Assembly: GCA_031400505.1 (NCBI GenBank)
Contig: JANNPZ010000068.1
Coordinates: 62,001-126,000 of the forward strand
Direction of reading: 5' to 3'
Length of the DNA: 64,000 nt
DNA from: JAIYDJ01 sp031400505
Lineage (GTDB): Bacteria > Pseudomonadota > Alphaproteobacteria > Rhodobacterales > Rhodobacteraceae
The position numbers and the translations under genes are program-made. The notes beneath the pieces are model-generated. The model made no database searches and was not told the DNA's origin. It saw only the letters and a list, made by a program, of their open reading frames with translations. This document shows positions 33,832-41,813 of the stretch, one piece after another. The number at the start of each line of letters is the position of its first letter. Within the stretch, counting starts at the first letter, position 1.

Positions 33832-35364
33832 TCAGAGCGGGATGTTATCGTGCTTTTTCCAAGGGTTCGTCAGTTTCTTGCCACGCAGACTGGCAAAGGC
33901 ACGGCAGATCCGCCGGCGGGTGGAATGCGGCATTATCACCTCGTCGATGAAGCCCTTTTCGGCTGCGACAAAGGGATTGGCAAAGCGGGCTTCATAGTCT
34001 TTCGTCCGCTGCGCGATCTTTTCACGGTCCGCCAATTCGCCGCGATAAAGGATTTCGACGGCCCCTTTGGCCCCCATCACGGCAATCTCTGCGGTGGGCC
34101 AGGCATAGTTGAAATCGCCGCGCAAATGCTTGCTGGCCATCACGTCATAAGCCCCGCCATAGGCCTTGCGGGTGATCACGGTCACTTTGGGCACCGTCGC
34201 CTCGCCATAGGCGAACAGCAGTTTCGCGCCATGCTTGATCACGCCGCCCAGTTCCTGCGCCACGCCGGGCAGAAATCCTGGCACATCGACCAGCGTCAGG
34301 ATCGGGATTTCGAAGGCATCGCAAAACCGCACGAACCGCGCTGCCTTGCGGCTGGAGTCGATGTCGAGGCATCCCGCCAGAACCATCGGCTGGTTGGCCA
34401 CGACGCCAACGGTCTGGCCTTCCAGCCGGATGAAACCGGTCAGGATGTTGGCGGCGAAGGCGGCCTGAATTTCAAAGAAATCACCTTCATCGGCAATTTT
34501 CGCGATCAGTTCCTTCATGTCGTAAGGCTGATTGGGGTTTTCCGGGATCAGGGTATCAAGGCTGGGCTCGATCCGGGCCGGATCGTCAAAGAACGGGCGG
34601 GTCGGGGGTTTTTCGCGGTTGTTCAGCGGCAGGAAGTCGATCAGGCGGCGGGTTTCGGCCAGCGCTTCGACATCGTTTTCGAATGCACCATCGGCGACCG
34701 AGGATTTTCGGGTATGTGTCGAAGCACCGCCAAGCTCTTCGGCCGTCACCACTTCGTTTGTCACGGTTTTGACCACGTCGGGGCCGGTGACAAACATGTA
34801 GGAGCTGTCTTTGATCATGAAGATGAAGTCGGTCATCGCGGGCGAATAGACCGCGCCCCCTGCGCAGGGGCCCATGATCAAGCTGATCTGCGGTACGACC
34901 CCGCTGGCCATGATGTTGCGCTGAAACACTTCAGCATAGCCGGCGAGGCTGGCCACGCCTTCCTGAATCCGCGCGCCACCTGAATCGTTGATGCCGATTA
35001 CCGGGGCGCCATTCTGTATTGCCATGTCCATGATCTTGCAGATTTTCTGCGCATGGGTTTCAGACAGTGATCCGCCGAAGACCGTGAAATCCTGCGAGAA
35101 TACATAGATCATCCGGCCGTTTACAGTGCCCCAGCCGGTCACTACGCCGTCGCCGGCGGGACGGTCATCCTGAAGCCCGAAATCGGTGCAGCGGTGCGCC
35201 ACGAACATGTCGAACTCTTCGAACGACCCATCATCAAGCAGCAACTCGATGCGCTCGCGGGCGGTCAGTTTGCCCTTCGCGTGCTGTGCATCGATGCGCC
35301 TTGCGCCACCGCCCAAGCGCGCCGTGGCGCGCCGCTGTTCAAGCTGGCTCAGGATATCTTGCAT
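33832..35364 (-). CDS. pccB: Propionyl-CoA carboxylase beta subunit (carboxyltransferase)
   Basis: A 510-residue biotin-dependent carboxyltransferase with two crotonase-like halves. The N-terminal half includes KGKLTARERIELLLDDGSF, GINDSGGARIQEGV and MGPCAGGAVYSPAMTDFIFM (the acyl-CoA oxyanion loop). The C-terminal half has VANQPMVLAGCLDIDSSRKAARFVRFCD, VPGFLPGVAQE and KAYGGAYDVM. The end NPWKKHDNIPL is characteristic of the PccB branch. With biotinylated PccA it makes methylmalonyl-CoA. It is the first gene of the minus-strand cluster; its upstream region carries TTTGCAAA-type half-sites matching those at the ScfR regulator gene. Confidence 0.95.
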   Translation of the reverse strand: MQDILSQLEQRRATARLGGGARRIDAQHAKGKLTARERIELLLDDGSFEEFDMFVAHRCTDFGLQDDRPAGDGVVTGWGTVNGRMIYVFSQDFTVFGGSLSETHAQKICKIMDMAIQNGAPVIGINDSGGARIQEGVASLAGYAEVFQRNIMASGVVPQISLIMGPCAGGAVYSPAMTDFIFMIKDSSYMFVTGPDVVKTVTNEVVTAEELGGASTHTRKSSVADGAFENDVEALAETRRLIDFLPLNNREKPPTRPFFDDPARIEPSLDTLIPENPNQPYDMKELIAKIADEGDFFEIQAAFAANILTGFIRLEGQTVGVVANQPMVLAGCLDIDSSRKAARFVRFCDAFEIPILTLVDVPGFLPGVAQELGGVIKHGAKLLFAYGEATVPKVTVITRKAYGGAYDVMASKHLRGDFNYAWPTAEIAVMGAKGAVEILYRGELADREKIAQRTKDYEARFANPFVAAEKGFIDEVIMPHSTRRRICRAFASLRGKKLTNPWKKHDNIPL

Positions 35365-35432
35365 GAATCCCCCCCGGATGTTGCGCCAACACTAGTGGTT
35401 TGGGGGCAGCGCAGGAAGCAGAATATCGAAAC

Positions 35433-35483
35433 TTTGCATAGCCATTGAATAAGGATATTGGCAAATTGCATATTTGCAAATTT
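35433..35483 (-). promoter_or_regulatory. Candidate ScfR/PccR binding region upstream of pccB
   Basis: This AT-rich stretch holds a perfect TTTGCAAA (35473-35480), a one-mismatch TTGGCAAA (35458-35465) and TTTGCATA (35433-35440). From memory, Rhodobacter sphaeroides PccR recognises paired TTTGCAAA boxes at pccB; the spacing here (7 bases between the first two) differs from the 4-base spacing I recall. The stretch also lies upstream of the divergent MFS gene. Confidence 0.55.
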
Positions 35484-35598
35484 CCCACTCCCGTAACCCT
35501 GCCTGCAAGGCGCAGTTTGCCCTGACAAAGCCGGCCAGACGGTTTTGCGGCCATGTCTATGGGTGGACTTTGTCGGACTGCAAGCCTAACTCGTCACA

Positions 35599-36816
35599 AT
35601 GGCATATGATAATTCCCCCCGTTTTCTGGACGCCCAATCCCCGCCCCATATTCTGACTCTGATCTTGATATCGGGGCTGGCGGCGCTGTCGCTGAACATC
35701 TTCTTGCCGTCCCTGCCATCTATGGCTGCGTATTTTGGCGTCGAATATCACCTCATGCAATTGTCGCTGTCGGGGTATCTGGCGATGACGGCGGTAATGC
35801 AGTTGTTCATTGGCCCGGTGTCTGACCGTTTTGGGCGTCGCCCGGTGATGCTGGCGACCAGCCTGATCTTTGTCGTGGCAACATTGGGGGCAATCGTTGC
35901 GCCGAACTTTACGGTGTTCATGGCATGCCGGCTGGTGCAGGCGGTGATTGCGACCGGGTTTGTGGTGTCGCGGGCTGTGGTGCGTGACATGTATGCGCAA
36001 GACCGGTCAGCTTCGATGATCGGCTATGTGACGATGGGCATGTCCGTGGTCCCAATGGTCGGTCCGGTCATTGGTGGTGCACTTGACGCGGCGTTTGGCT
36101 GGCAGGCGAGTTTCGCGCTTCTGGCGCTGGGCGGTGTTGGTCTGTTCGCGCTGGTTTGGGCCGATATGGGAGAGACGGCACGTGCGACAACCGCCAGTTT
36201 TTCCGATCACATCCGGCAATACCCCGAGTTGTTGCGATCGCAGCGGTTCTGGGGTTATTGCCTGGGGTCGGCCTTTGCTTCAGGGGCATTCTTTGCATAT
36301 CTGGGCGGTGCGCCGTTCGTCGGGACAACCGTGTTTCAGATGGACAGCGCCACGTTGGGCTTTTATTTCGGTGCGCCTGCGTTGGGTTATCTGGGGGGAA
36401 ACTTCTTGTCGGGGCGATTTTCGGTGCGGGTCGGGATCAACCAGATGCTGCTCTTGGGCGCGCTGGTATCCACTTTCGGCCTTGCAACGCTGGCATTGAT
36501 GACGGCGATTGGCGCGATCACGCCGGAGCTGTTCTTCGGGTTGCTGATCTCGCTCGGCTTGGGCAATGGCATCTCGCTGCCTTCGGCGAATGCGGGAATG
36601 TTGTCCGTGCGCCCCCATCTGGCAGGGTCGGCGTCAGGCCTCGGCGGGGCGTTCATGATCGGGGGCGGGGCGGCATTGGCGGCGTTGGCCGGAGCGTTGC
36701 TGGGGCCGACATCGGGGCCGATGCCGCTGGTGCTGCTGATGTTGGCGACGTCAATCGCGTCGGTTGCCTGCGCAACCTGGGTGATCCGGCGGGCACGGGT
36801 GGTCGGGGCAGCCTAG
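35599..36816 (+). CDS. Bcr/CflA-type MFS drug exporter
   Basis: A 405-residue, 12-helix major facilitator. It opens with a first helix LILISGLAALSLNIFLPSLPSMA containing the Bcr/CflA DxxLP-like signature (here NIFLPSLP). The loop 2-3 motif A is GPVSDRFGRRPVMLA, and SRAVVRDMYAQDRSASMIGYV and VVPMVGPVIGGALDAAFGWQASF correspond to motif C and its flanks. It should export hydrophobic compounds by proton antiport. It is divergent from pccB and convergent with the ion channel; their stop codons overlap at CTAG. A link to propionate metabolism is not evident. Confidence 0.87.
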   Translation: MAYDNSPRFLDAQSPPHILTLILISGLAALSLNIFLPSLPSMAAYFGVEYHLMQLSLSGYLAMTAVMQLFIGPVSDRFGRRPVMLATSLIFVVATLGAIVAPNFTVFMACRLVQAVIATGFVVSRAVVRDMYAQDRSASMIGYVTMGMSVVPMVGPVIGGALDAAFGWQASFALLALGGVGLFALVWADMGETARATTASFSDHIRQYPELLRSQRFWGYCLGSAFASGAFFAYLGGAPFVGTTVFQMDSATLGFYFGAPALGYLGGNFLSGRFSVRVGINQMLLLGALVSTFGLATLALMTAIGAITPELFFGLLISLGLGNGISLPSANAGMLSVRPHLAGSASGLGGAFMIGGGAALAALAGALLGPTSGPMPLVLLMLATSIASVACATWVIRRARVVGAA

Positions 36817-37913
36817 GCCCTAGTTTCCCGCGCCAAGGCTGCGGCGCGCAAGGTCTGATCGACAGACGGATGGCGCGCCGAAAACCGCAGCACGTCTGCC
36901 GCGTCAAGCACCAACAGCTCGCAGATTGTGCGCGCAATGATCGTGGCGTTGCGGCGGGTGTTGCCAAGGATTGCAGCCTCGCCAAAAAAGTCGCCCTCCT
37001 GCAAGATCACCAGACGATCCGACAACACCACCTCGACCTGACCGGCAATGATGAAAAACATCGCGTCGCCGGTATCATCCTTGCGAATGATGATGGCATT
37101 CCGCTGCACCCGCCTTGATTTCAGCAATTCGGTCAGTTCGATCACCGCCGCAGCCTCCAGCCCTGCAAACAGTGGAACGCGCGCGAGCATGCCGTAACTG
37201 ATGATGAAATCACGGCGCCGGATCTGCTCGAGAAATCCGGTTGCGATGATCGCCACAGGCAATGCAAAGAACACGATACCCGACACGGCAGACAGCCCTG
37301 CAAAGATCTTGCCCCCCCCCGTGATCGGGAAAACATCCCCATACCCGACGGTCGCCAATGTAACGATGGCCCAGTACATGGCCTGCGGTATCGATCCAAG
37401 TTTGTCGGGCTGCGCCGAAGACTCCAGCAAATACATGCCGGTCGCCGCAAACATCACCATGCCAGCACCAATTGCCAGCGACCCCAGCAGCGCCTCGCGT
37501 TCCGCGACCAGAACCGCGCCGACAGCTTGCAGGCCGTGCGAAAACCGCGAGAGGCGCAGGAACCGCAGCATCTGCAACGCAAGAATAAGCGCAGTAAGAT
37601 CGGGCCGCAGCACCAACAACACACCGGGAAGCAGGCCCAGCAGATCAAGCACCATCAACGGTGATCTGGCAGCGGCTCCCCGACCGACCGCGCCAAAGGG
37701 GCGTTCGGGCGCTGTCCACAGGCGCAGGCCGTACTCGATGACGAAGACTGCCATGCAGGCGGCCTCGATGATGACCGGCACGCGGCCGACGCCAGGCAAG
37801 GTTGCAGCTGATGCTGCCGCAATGCTGACCAGGATGGAAGCGATCAGCAGGGCGCGCACCCAGGGCTTTCCCGGTTCCAGCAGGGCAAAAACTGTGGCGC
37901 GTGGTGTCGGCAT
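36813..37913 (-). CDS. Cyclic-nucleotide-gated potassium channel (MlotiK1-like)
   Basis: A 366-residue protein with six transmembrane segments. A short S4-like helix with spaced Arg (QMLRFLRLSRFSHGLQ) precedes the pore, whose K+ selectivity filter is TLATVGYGDVFP near residue 187. The C-terminal cyclic-nucleotide-binding domain contains AMFFIIAGQVEVVL and the phosphate-binding cassette GDFFGEAAILGNTRRNATIIA. This is the domain order of the Mesorhizobium MlotiK1 channel, opened by cAMP. The pore and CNBD motifs are intact. It lies between the MFS gene and the ScfR regulator; its upstream region is shared with the regulator. Confidence 0.88.
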   Translation of the reverse strand: MPTPRATVFALLEPGKPWVRALLIASILVSIAAASAATLPGVGRVPVIIEAACMAVFVIEYGLRLWTAPERPFGAVGRGAAARSPLMVLDLLGLLPGVLLVLRPDLTALILALQMLRFLRLSRFSHGLQAVGAVLVAEREALLGSLAIGAGMVMFAATGMYLLESSAQPDKLGSIPQAMYWAIVTLATVGYGDVFPITGGGKIFAGLSAVSGIVFFALPVAIIATGFLEQIRRRDFIISYGMLARVPLFAGLEAAAVIELTELLKSRRVQRNAIIIRKDDTGDAMFFIIAGQVEVVLSDRLVILQEGDFFGEAAILGNTRRNATIIARTICELLVLDAADVLRFSARHPSVDQTLRAAALARETRA

Positions 37914-37983
37914 ACGTCCTCCTTCTTGCGGGCACGCTACTCGGGGCGACCGGCGCTGTGCAAGGGTCGCTTGACGCCACCGA

Positions 37984-38011
37984 TTTGCAAAGGGGATAGT
38001 CGGTTTGCAAA
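37984..38011 (+). promoter_or_regulatory. Paired TTTGCAAA boxes upstream of the ScfR regulator gene
   Basis: Two perfect TTTGCAAA palindromes lie at 37984-37991 and 38004-38011, with 12 bases between them and 20 bases centre to centre. The second abuts the ribosome-binding site AGAGGGGAGC of the regulator gene (ATG 38023). A perfect copy also stands upstream of pccB, so an autoregulatory ScfR site is likely. Confidence 0.65.
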
Positions 38012-38022
38012 GAGGGGAGCAG

Positions 38023-39417
38023 ATGACGGTTCAAAAACTATACGCCGGGGCAAAACTGCGCGAAGTGCGCGGCAGGCTGGGTCTGACGCAGCGATTGTTT
38101 GCGGCCAAGCTGGGGGTGTCGCTGCCCTATCTGAACCAGATGGAAAACAACCATCGCCCGGTTTCGGCGGCGGTCGTTCTGGGCCTTGCGCGCGAATTCG
38201 GGCTGGATGTGACCGAGCTTGCGGTGGGCGAAGGCGCGCGGCTGGTGTCGGACATGCGCGAGGCGCTTGCCGATCCGGTGTTCACCGGCGCGCCGCCGAT
38301 TGCCGACCTGCGGCTGGCGGCGAGCAACGCGCCGGCGTTGGCCCGCGCCTTTCTGGACCTGCACCGCGCGTACCGGCAAAGCCATGAACGCCTTGCCTCG
38401 CTGGACGAGGCTTTGGGGCGCGACGACGCCGCCCTGCGCGCCTCCCCTTGGGACGAGGTGCGCGACTTCTTTCATTATTGCGACAATTACGTTGATGCGA
38501 TCGACCGGGCCGCCGAGCATCTGGCGCGCGCGGCAACCCCCGGGAAAGACCCATTGATCGCCGCCGCGGATGCGTTGCAGCAGCGTGGCGTCACCGTGCA
38601 GTTTTCGAATGATCCGGCCTTGCGCAGATATGATCCCGCCCTGCGGCAGGTGACCATTTCGGCCCGCGCGACAGCGGCGACCAAGGCGTTTCAGCTGTGG
38701 TATCAGGCGACTTTGCTGACCCAGAACGACCTGTTCGAGGCGACGCTGGACCTCGCACGTTTCGCCACGCCCGAGGCGCGCGACATCGCCAAAATGGGCC
38801 TTGCCAACTATTTCGCCGGGGCCGCCTTGCTGCCCTATTCCCGGTTTCAGACGGCGGCACTGGCCTGTCGGCACGATCTGGAACGGCTGGCCGATCAGTT
38901 CGGGGCCAGTATCGAGCAGGTAGCGCATCGCCTTTCAACTCTGCAACGGCCCGGCGCCAAGGGAATTCCGTTCTTCTTCGTGCGCGTTGATCAGGCGGGC
39001 ACGATCACCAAGCGCCATTCGGCCACAAGGTTGCAGTTTGCGCGCTTTGGCGGGGCCTGCCCGCTGTGGAACGTGCACCGCGCATTCGAAACGCCGGGCC
39101 GGTTCCTGCGGCAGTTGGCGGAAACGCCGGACGGGGTGCGGTATCTGTGCCTCGCGCGCGACGTGTCAAAACCGGGCGGCGCATTCAACGCCCCGGTGCG
39201 GCGGTTTGCCATCGGTCTTGGGTGCGAGATCACGCACGCCGCCCAACTGGTCTATGCCGACGGGCTGGATTTGAAAGGGCGGTTCGAGCCCATTGGTATC
39301 TCTTGCCGGATCTGCGAGCGGCAGGCCTGCCACCAGCGGTCCGTCCCCCCGCTGGAGCGGCGGCTGCGGGTGGACCCGGACCGGCGCGACCTGCTGCCGT
39401 ATTCGATTGCCGAGTGA
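38023..39417 (+). CDS. pccR: Short-chain fatty acyl-CoA regulator (ScfR family, PccR-like)
   Basis: A 464-residue regulator. The N-terminal XRE helix-turn-helix spans about residues 10-65 (LREVRGRLGLTQRLFAAKLGVSLPYLNQMENNHRPVS). The central region contains the IrrE/ImmA-type segment characteristic of ScfR proteins (KMGLANYFAGAALLPYSRFQTAA). The C-terminal acyl-CoA-sensing domain contains FFFVRVDQAGTITKRHSATRLQFARFGGACPLW and a Cys cluster CRICERQAC. In Rhodobacter sphaeroides, PccR activates pccB in response to propionyl-CoA. Here it lies 2.7 kb from pccB, and matching TTTGCAAA boxes precede both genes, supporting the same role. Its stop directly abuts that of betA. Confidence 0.87.
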   Translation: MTVQKLYAGAKLREVRGRLGLTQRLFAAKLGVSLPYLNQMENNHRPVSAAVVLGLAREFGLDVTELAVGEGARLVSDMREALADPVFTGAPPIADLRLAASNAPALARAFLDLHRAYRQSHERLASLDEALGRDDAALRASPWDEVRDFFHYCDNYVDAIDRAAEHLARAATPGKDPLIAAADALQQRGVTVQFSNDPALRRYDPALRQVTISARATAATKAFQLWYQATLLTQNDLFEATLDLARFATPEARDIAKMGLANYFAGAALLPYSRFQTAALACRHDLERLADQFGASIEQVAHRLSTLQRPGAKGIPFFFVRVDQAGTITKRHSATRLQFARFGGACPLWNVHRAFETPGRFLRQLAETPDGVRYLCLARDVSKPGGAFNAPVRRFAIGLGCEITHAAQLVYADGLDLKGRFEPIGISCRICERQACHQRSVPPLERRLRVDPDRRDLLPYSIAE

Positions 39418-41079
39418 CTAGCGCTGTGCCGTGCGCCAGTTTGGGTTCAGCACCGGTTCGAGGTTTGACCGTGGCAGCGGCGTGCGGCCCAACAGGTGAT
39501 CGGCGGCCTTTTCGCCGACCATGATGGACGGCCCATTTAGGTTGCCGTTGGTCACCTGCGGGAAGATCGAGCTGTCGGCGACCCGCAGCCCGTCGACCCC
39601 GATCACGCGGCATTCGGGGTCCACCACCGCATGCAGATCACTCGCCCGACCCATCCGCGCCGTGCCGCAGGGGTGATAGGCACTTTCGACGTGATCCCGA
39701 ATGAAATCATCCAGTTGGTCGTCGGTCTGCAAATGTCCGCCCGGTTGAATCTCGGATTTGAGGTAGGGCTTGAACGCCTCCTGCCCGAAAATCTCGCGCG
39801 TCAGACGGATGCAGCGGCGGAAATCGGTCCAGTCGTCGGGGTGCGACATGTAGTTGAACAGGATACGCGGCGGGGCGGCGGGGTCGGCGGACCGCAGGGT
39901 GACGGCCCCGCGCGATTTGCTGCGCATCGGGCCAGTATGGGCCTGAAAGCCGTGCCCTTCGGCCGCCGCCTTGCCGTCATAGCGCACGGCGATTGGCAGG
40001 AAATGATACTGGATGTCGGGATATTCGACCCCCGCCTGGCTACGGATGAAGGCGCAAGCCTCGAATTGGTTCGACGCACCAAGGCCCCTGCCCGACAGCA
40101 GCCACTGCGCGCCAATGCTGGCCTTTCCCAAAAAGTTCCAGTGTTTGTAAAGGGTTATCGGCTGGCTTGCGGCAAACTGCAGATAGAGTTCCAGATGGTC
40201 CTGCAGGTTCGCCCCCACGCCGGGGCGATGGGCGAGCACCGGCACGCCGTGCTGCGCGAGGTGCGCCCCGTCGCCGATCCCCGACAGCAGCAAGAGTTTC
40301 GGCGTATTGATGGATGATGCCGCCAGCACCACCTCGCGCCCCGCCCGGATCACTTCGGTCTTGCCGCCGCGTGACACTTCGACCCCTACCGCACGACCTT
40401 CCTCGATCACGACGCGGCGGGCAAAGGCCCGCACCACCTGCACGCGGCCCTTGGCCATCGCCGGTTTCAGATAGGCATTGGCGGCAGACCAGCGCCGGCC
40501 CTTCCAGATCGTCGCCTCCATCGCGCCAAAGCCTTCCTGCGCCTGGCCGTTGTAATCGGCGGTCACCGGATAGCCTGCCTGCTGCCCGGCCCGAATGAAG
40601 GCATCGAACAGCGGGTTGCGGCGCGGGCCGCGCGTGATGTGCAATGGCCCGTCATGGCCGCGAAACGCGGTGTCGGTCGCGGCGTCGCGCTGCCCGTGCC
40701 AATTCTCCATCCGCTTGAAATAGGGCAGCACATCGGCATAGGACCACCCTTGCGCCCCCATCTCGGCCCAGGTGTCGAAGTCGCGCGCATGACCCCGGAC
40801 ATAGACCATGCCGTTGATGCTGGACGACCCGCCGATCACCTTTCCGCGCGGTGTGGCCAACACGCGCCCCCCCAGATGCGGTTCGGGTTCGGTATGGAAC
40901 CCCCAGTCATAAAGCGACATGTTCATCGGATATGAAAGCGCCGCCGGCATCTGGATGAACGGCCCTGCATCGGACCCCCCATGTTCGATCACGATGACCG
41001 AGGCCCCCGCCTCGCCCAGCCGAAAAGCGGTGGCCGACCCGGCGGACCCTGCGCCCACTATGACAAAATCCGCCTGCAT
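39418..41079 (-). CDS. betA: Choline dehydrogenase (GMC oxidoreductase)
   Basis: A 553-residue flavoprotein. The FAD-binding Rossmann motif is VIVGAGSAGSATAFRLGEAG at residues 6-25, and GGRVLATPRGKVIGGSSSINGMVYVRGHARDFD is the GMC signature. SSINTPKLLLLSGIG is the second GMC signature, and the active-site His lies in SAYHPCGTARMG with the C-terminal Asn in QVTNGNLNGPS. It oxidises choline to betaine aldehyde and on to glycine betaine, feeding electrons to the membrane. GGAGACGGGA immediately before ATG 41079 favours this start over 41127. It is co-oriented with betI and divergent from the choline importer. Confidence 0.92.
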   Translation of the reverse strand: MQADFVIVGAGSAGSATAFRLGEAGASVIVIEHGGSDAGPFIQMPAALSYPMNMSLYDWGFHTEPEPHLGGRVLATPRGKVIGGSSSINGMVYVRGHARDFDTWAEMGAQGWSYADVLPYFKRMENWHGQRDAATDTAFRGHDGPLHITRGPRRNPLFDAFIRAGQQAGYPVTADYNGQAQEGFGAMEATIWKGRRWSAANAYLKPAMAKGRVQVVRAFARRVVIEEGRAVGVEVSRGGKTEVIRAGREVVLAASSINTPKLLLLSGIGDGAHLAQHGVPVLAHRPGVGANLQDHLELYLQFAASQPITLYKHWNFLGKASIGAQWLLSGRGLGASNQFEACAFIRSQAGVEYPDIQYHFLPIAVRYDGKAAAEGHGFQAHTGPMRSKSRGAVTLRSADPAAPPRILFNYMSHPDDWTDFRRCIRLTREIFGQEAFKPYLKSEIQPGGHLQTDDQLDDFIRDHVESAYHPCGTARMGRASDLHAVVDPECRVIGVDGLRVADSSIFPQVTNGNLNGPSIMVGEKAADHLLGRTPLPRSNLEPVLNPNWRTAQR

Positions 41080-41139
41080 TCCCGTCTCCATCCGGTCGAA
41101 ACCGGTCATTTCTGGTCGTTTTGCCACAACCGGTGCGTG

Positions 41140-41715
41140 TCACACCGCCAACTGCACACGCAGGTAGTCCATCGCCACCGCCACCGCCGCTCGGCCATCG
41201 GGCGGCCCCGATTTCAGCACCTCGCGCAGATAAAGCCCGTCGATCAACGCGCCCAGACCATCGGCCACCGCCCCGGCCCGCGCCCCCGCCAAAGGCCGCA
41301 GCCCCGCCAGAAGATTGGACCGCAGCCGCCGCTGATAGATCGCCAGCAGTCGCCGCGCCTGCGGCACGGTCTGTGCCAGCACCCAGAAATTCAGCCAGGC
41401 CCCCACTGCCTCGCGCCGGAAGTTCATCGGGCTGAAGGAAGCCACCAGTACCGCATGCAGTCGCGCTTCTGGCCCGTCGGCCAGGGCCAGTGCGCCGCGC
41501 ACCTCGGCCCCGTAAAGCGTCAGGATATGGCGCATCGCGGCTAGGAACAGGTCTTCCTTGGACCCGAAATAGTGATGCGCAAGGGCTGTGGACATGCCTG
41601 CACGTTTGGCGATCTGCCCGACCGTCACGTCCAAAGACCCCTGCCGCCCGATCTCGGTGATCGTGGCTTTGACGAGCGCCGCCTTTCGGATAGGCTCCAT
41701 TCCCAACTTCGGCAT
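41140..41715 (-). CDS. betI: Choline-responsive TetR repressor BetI
   Basis: A 191-residue TetR protein starting MPKLGMEPIRKAALVKATI, the characteristic BetI opening. The helix-turn-helix is VGQIAKRAGMSTALAHHYFGSKEDLF. The ligand domain contains VLVASFSPMNFRREAVGAWLNFWVLAQT, with aromatic residues typical of choline recognition. BetI represses the bet and choline-transport genes in the absence of choline. It lies between betA and the divergent choX, over a shared intergenic operator. The in-frame extension to 41757 would run into the AT-rich promoter region and is not preferred. Confidence 0.9.
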   Translation of the reverse strand: MPKLGMEPIRKAALVKATITEIGRQGSLDVTVGQIAKRAGMSTALAHHYFGSKEDLFLAAMRHILTLYGAEVRGALALADGPEARLHAVLVASFSPMNFRREAVGAWLNFWVLAQTVPQARRLLAIYQRRLRSNLLAGLRPLAGARAGAVADGLGALIDGLYLREVLKSGPPDGRAAVAVAMDYLRVQLAV

Positions 41716-41774
41716 CTGACGTGCGCCCCATGGGGGTATCAAAAAACCCCTTGCCAAAGTGACTAAGCGTGAAG

Positions 41775-41801
41775 TTTATTGACTCGTCAATCAACAATAA
41801 A
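41775..41801. promoter_or_regulatory. Candidate BetI operator between betI and choX
   Basis: The inverted repeat TTTATTG (41775-41781) ... CAATAAA (41795-41801) encloses a second palindrome TTGAC-TC-GTCAA (41779-41790). TTGAC/GTCAA and TCAAT elements are typical of BetI operators. It lies 13 bases before the choX ATG, where bound repressor would also cover betI expression. Confidence 0.6.
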
Positions 41802-41813
41802 CACGGATGCCAG

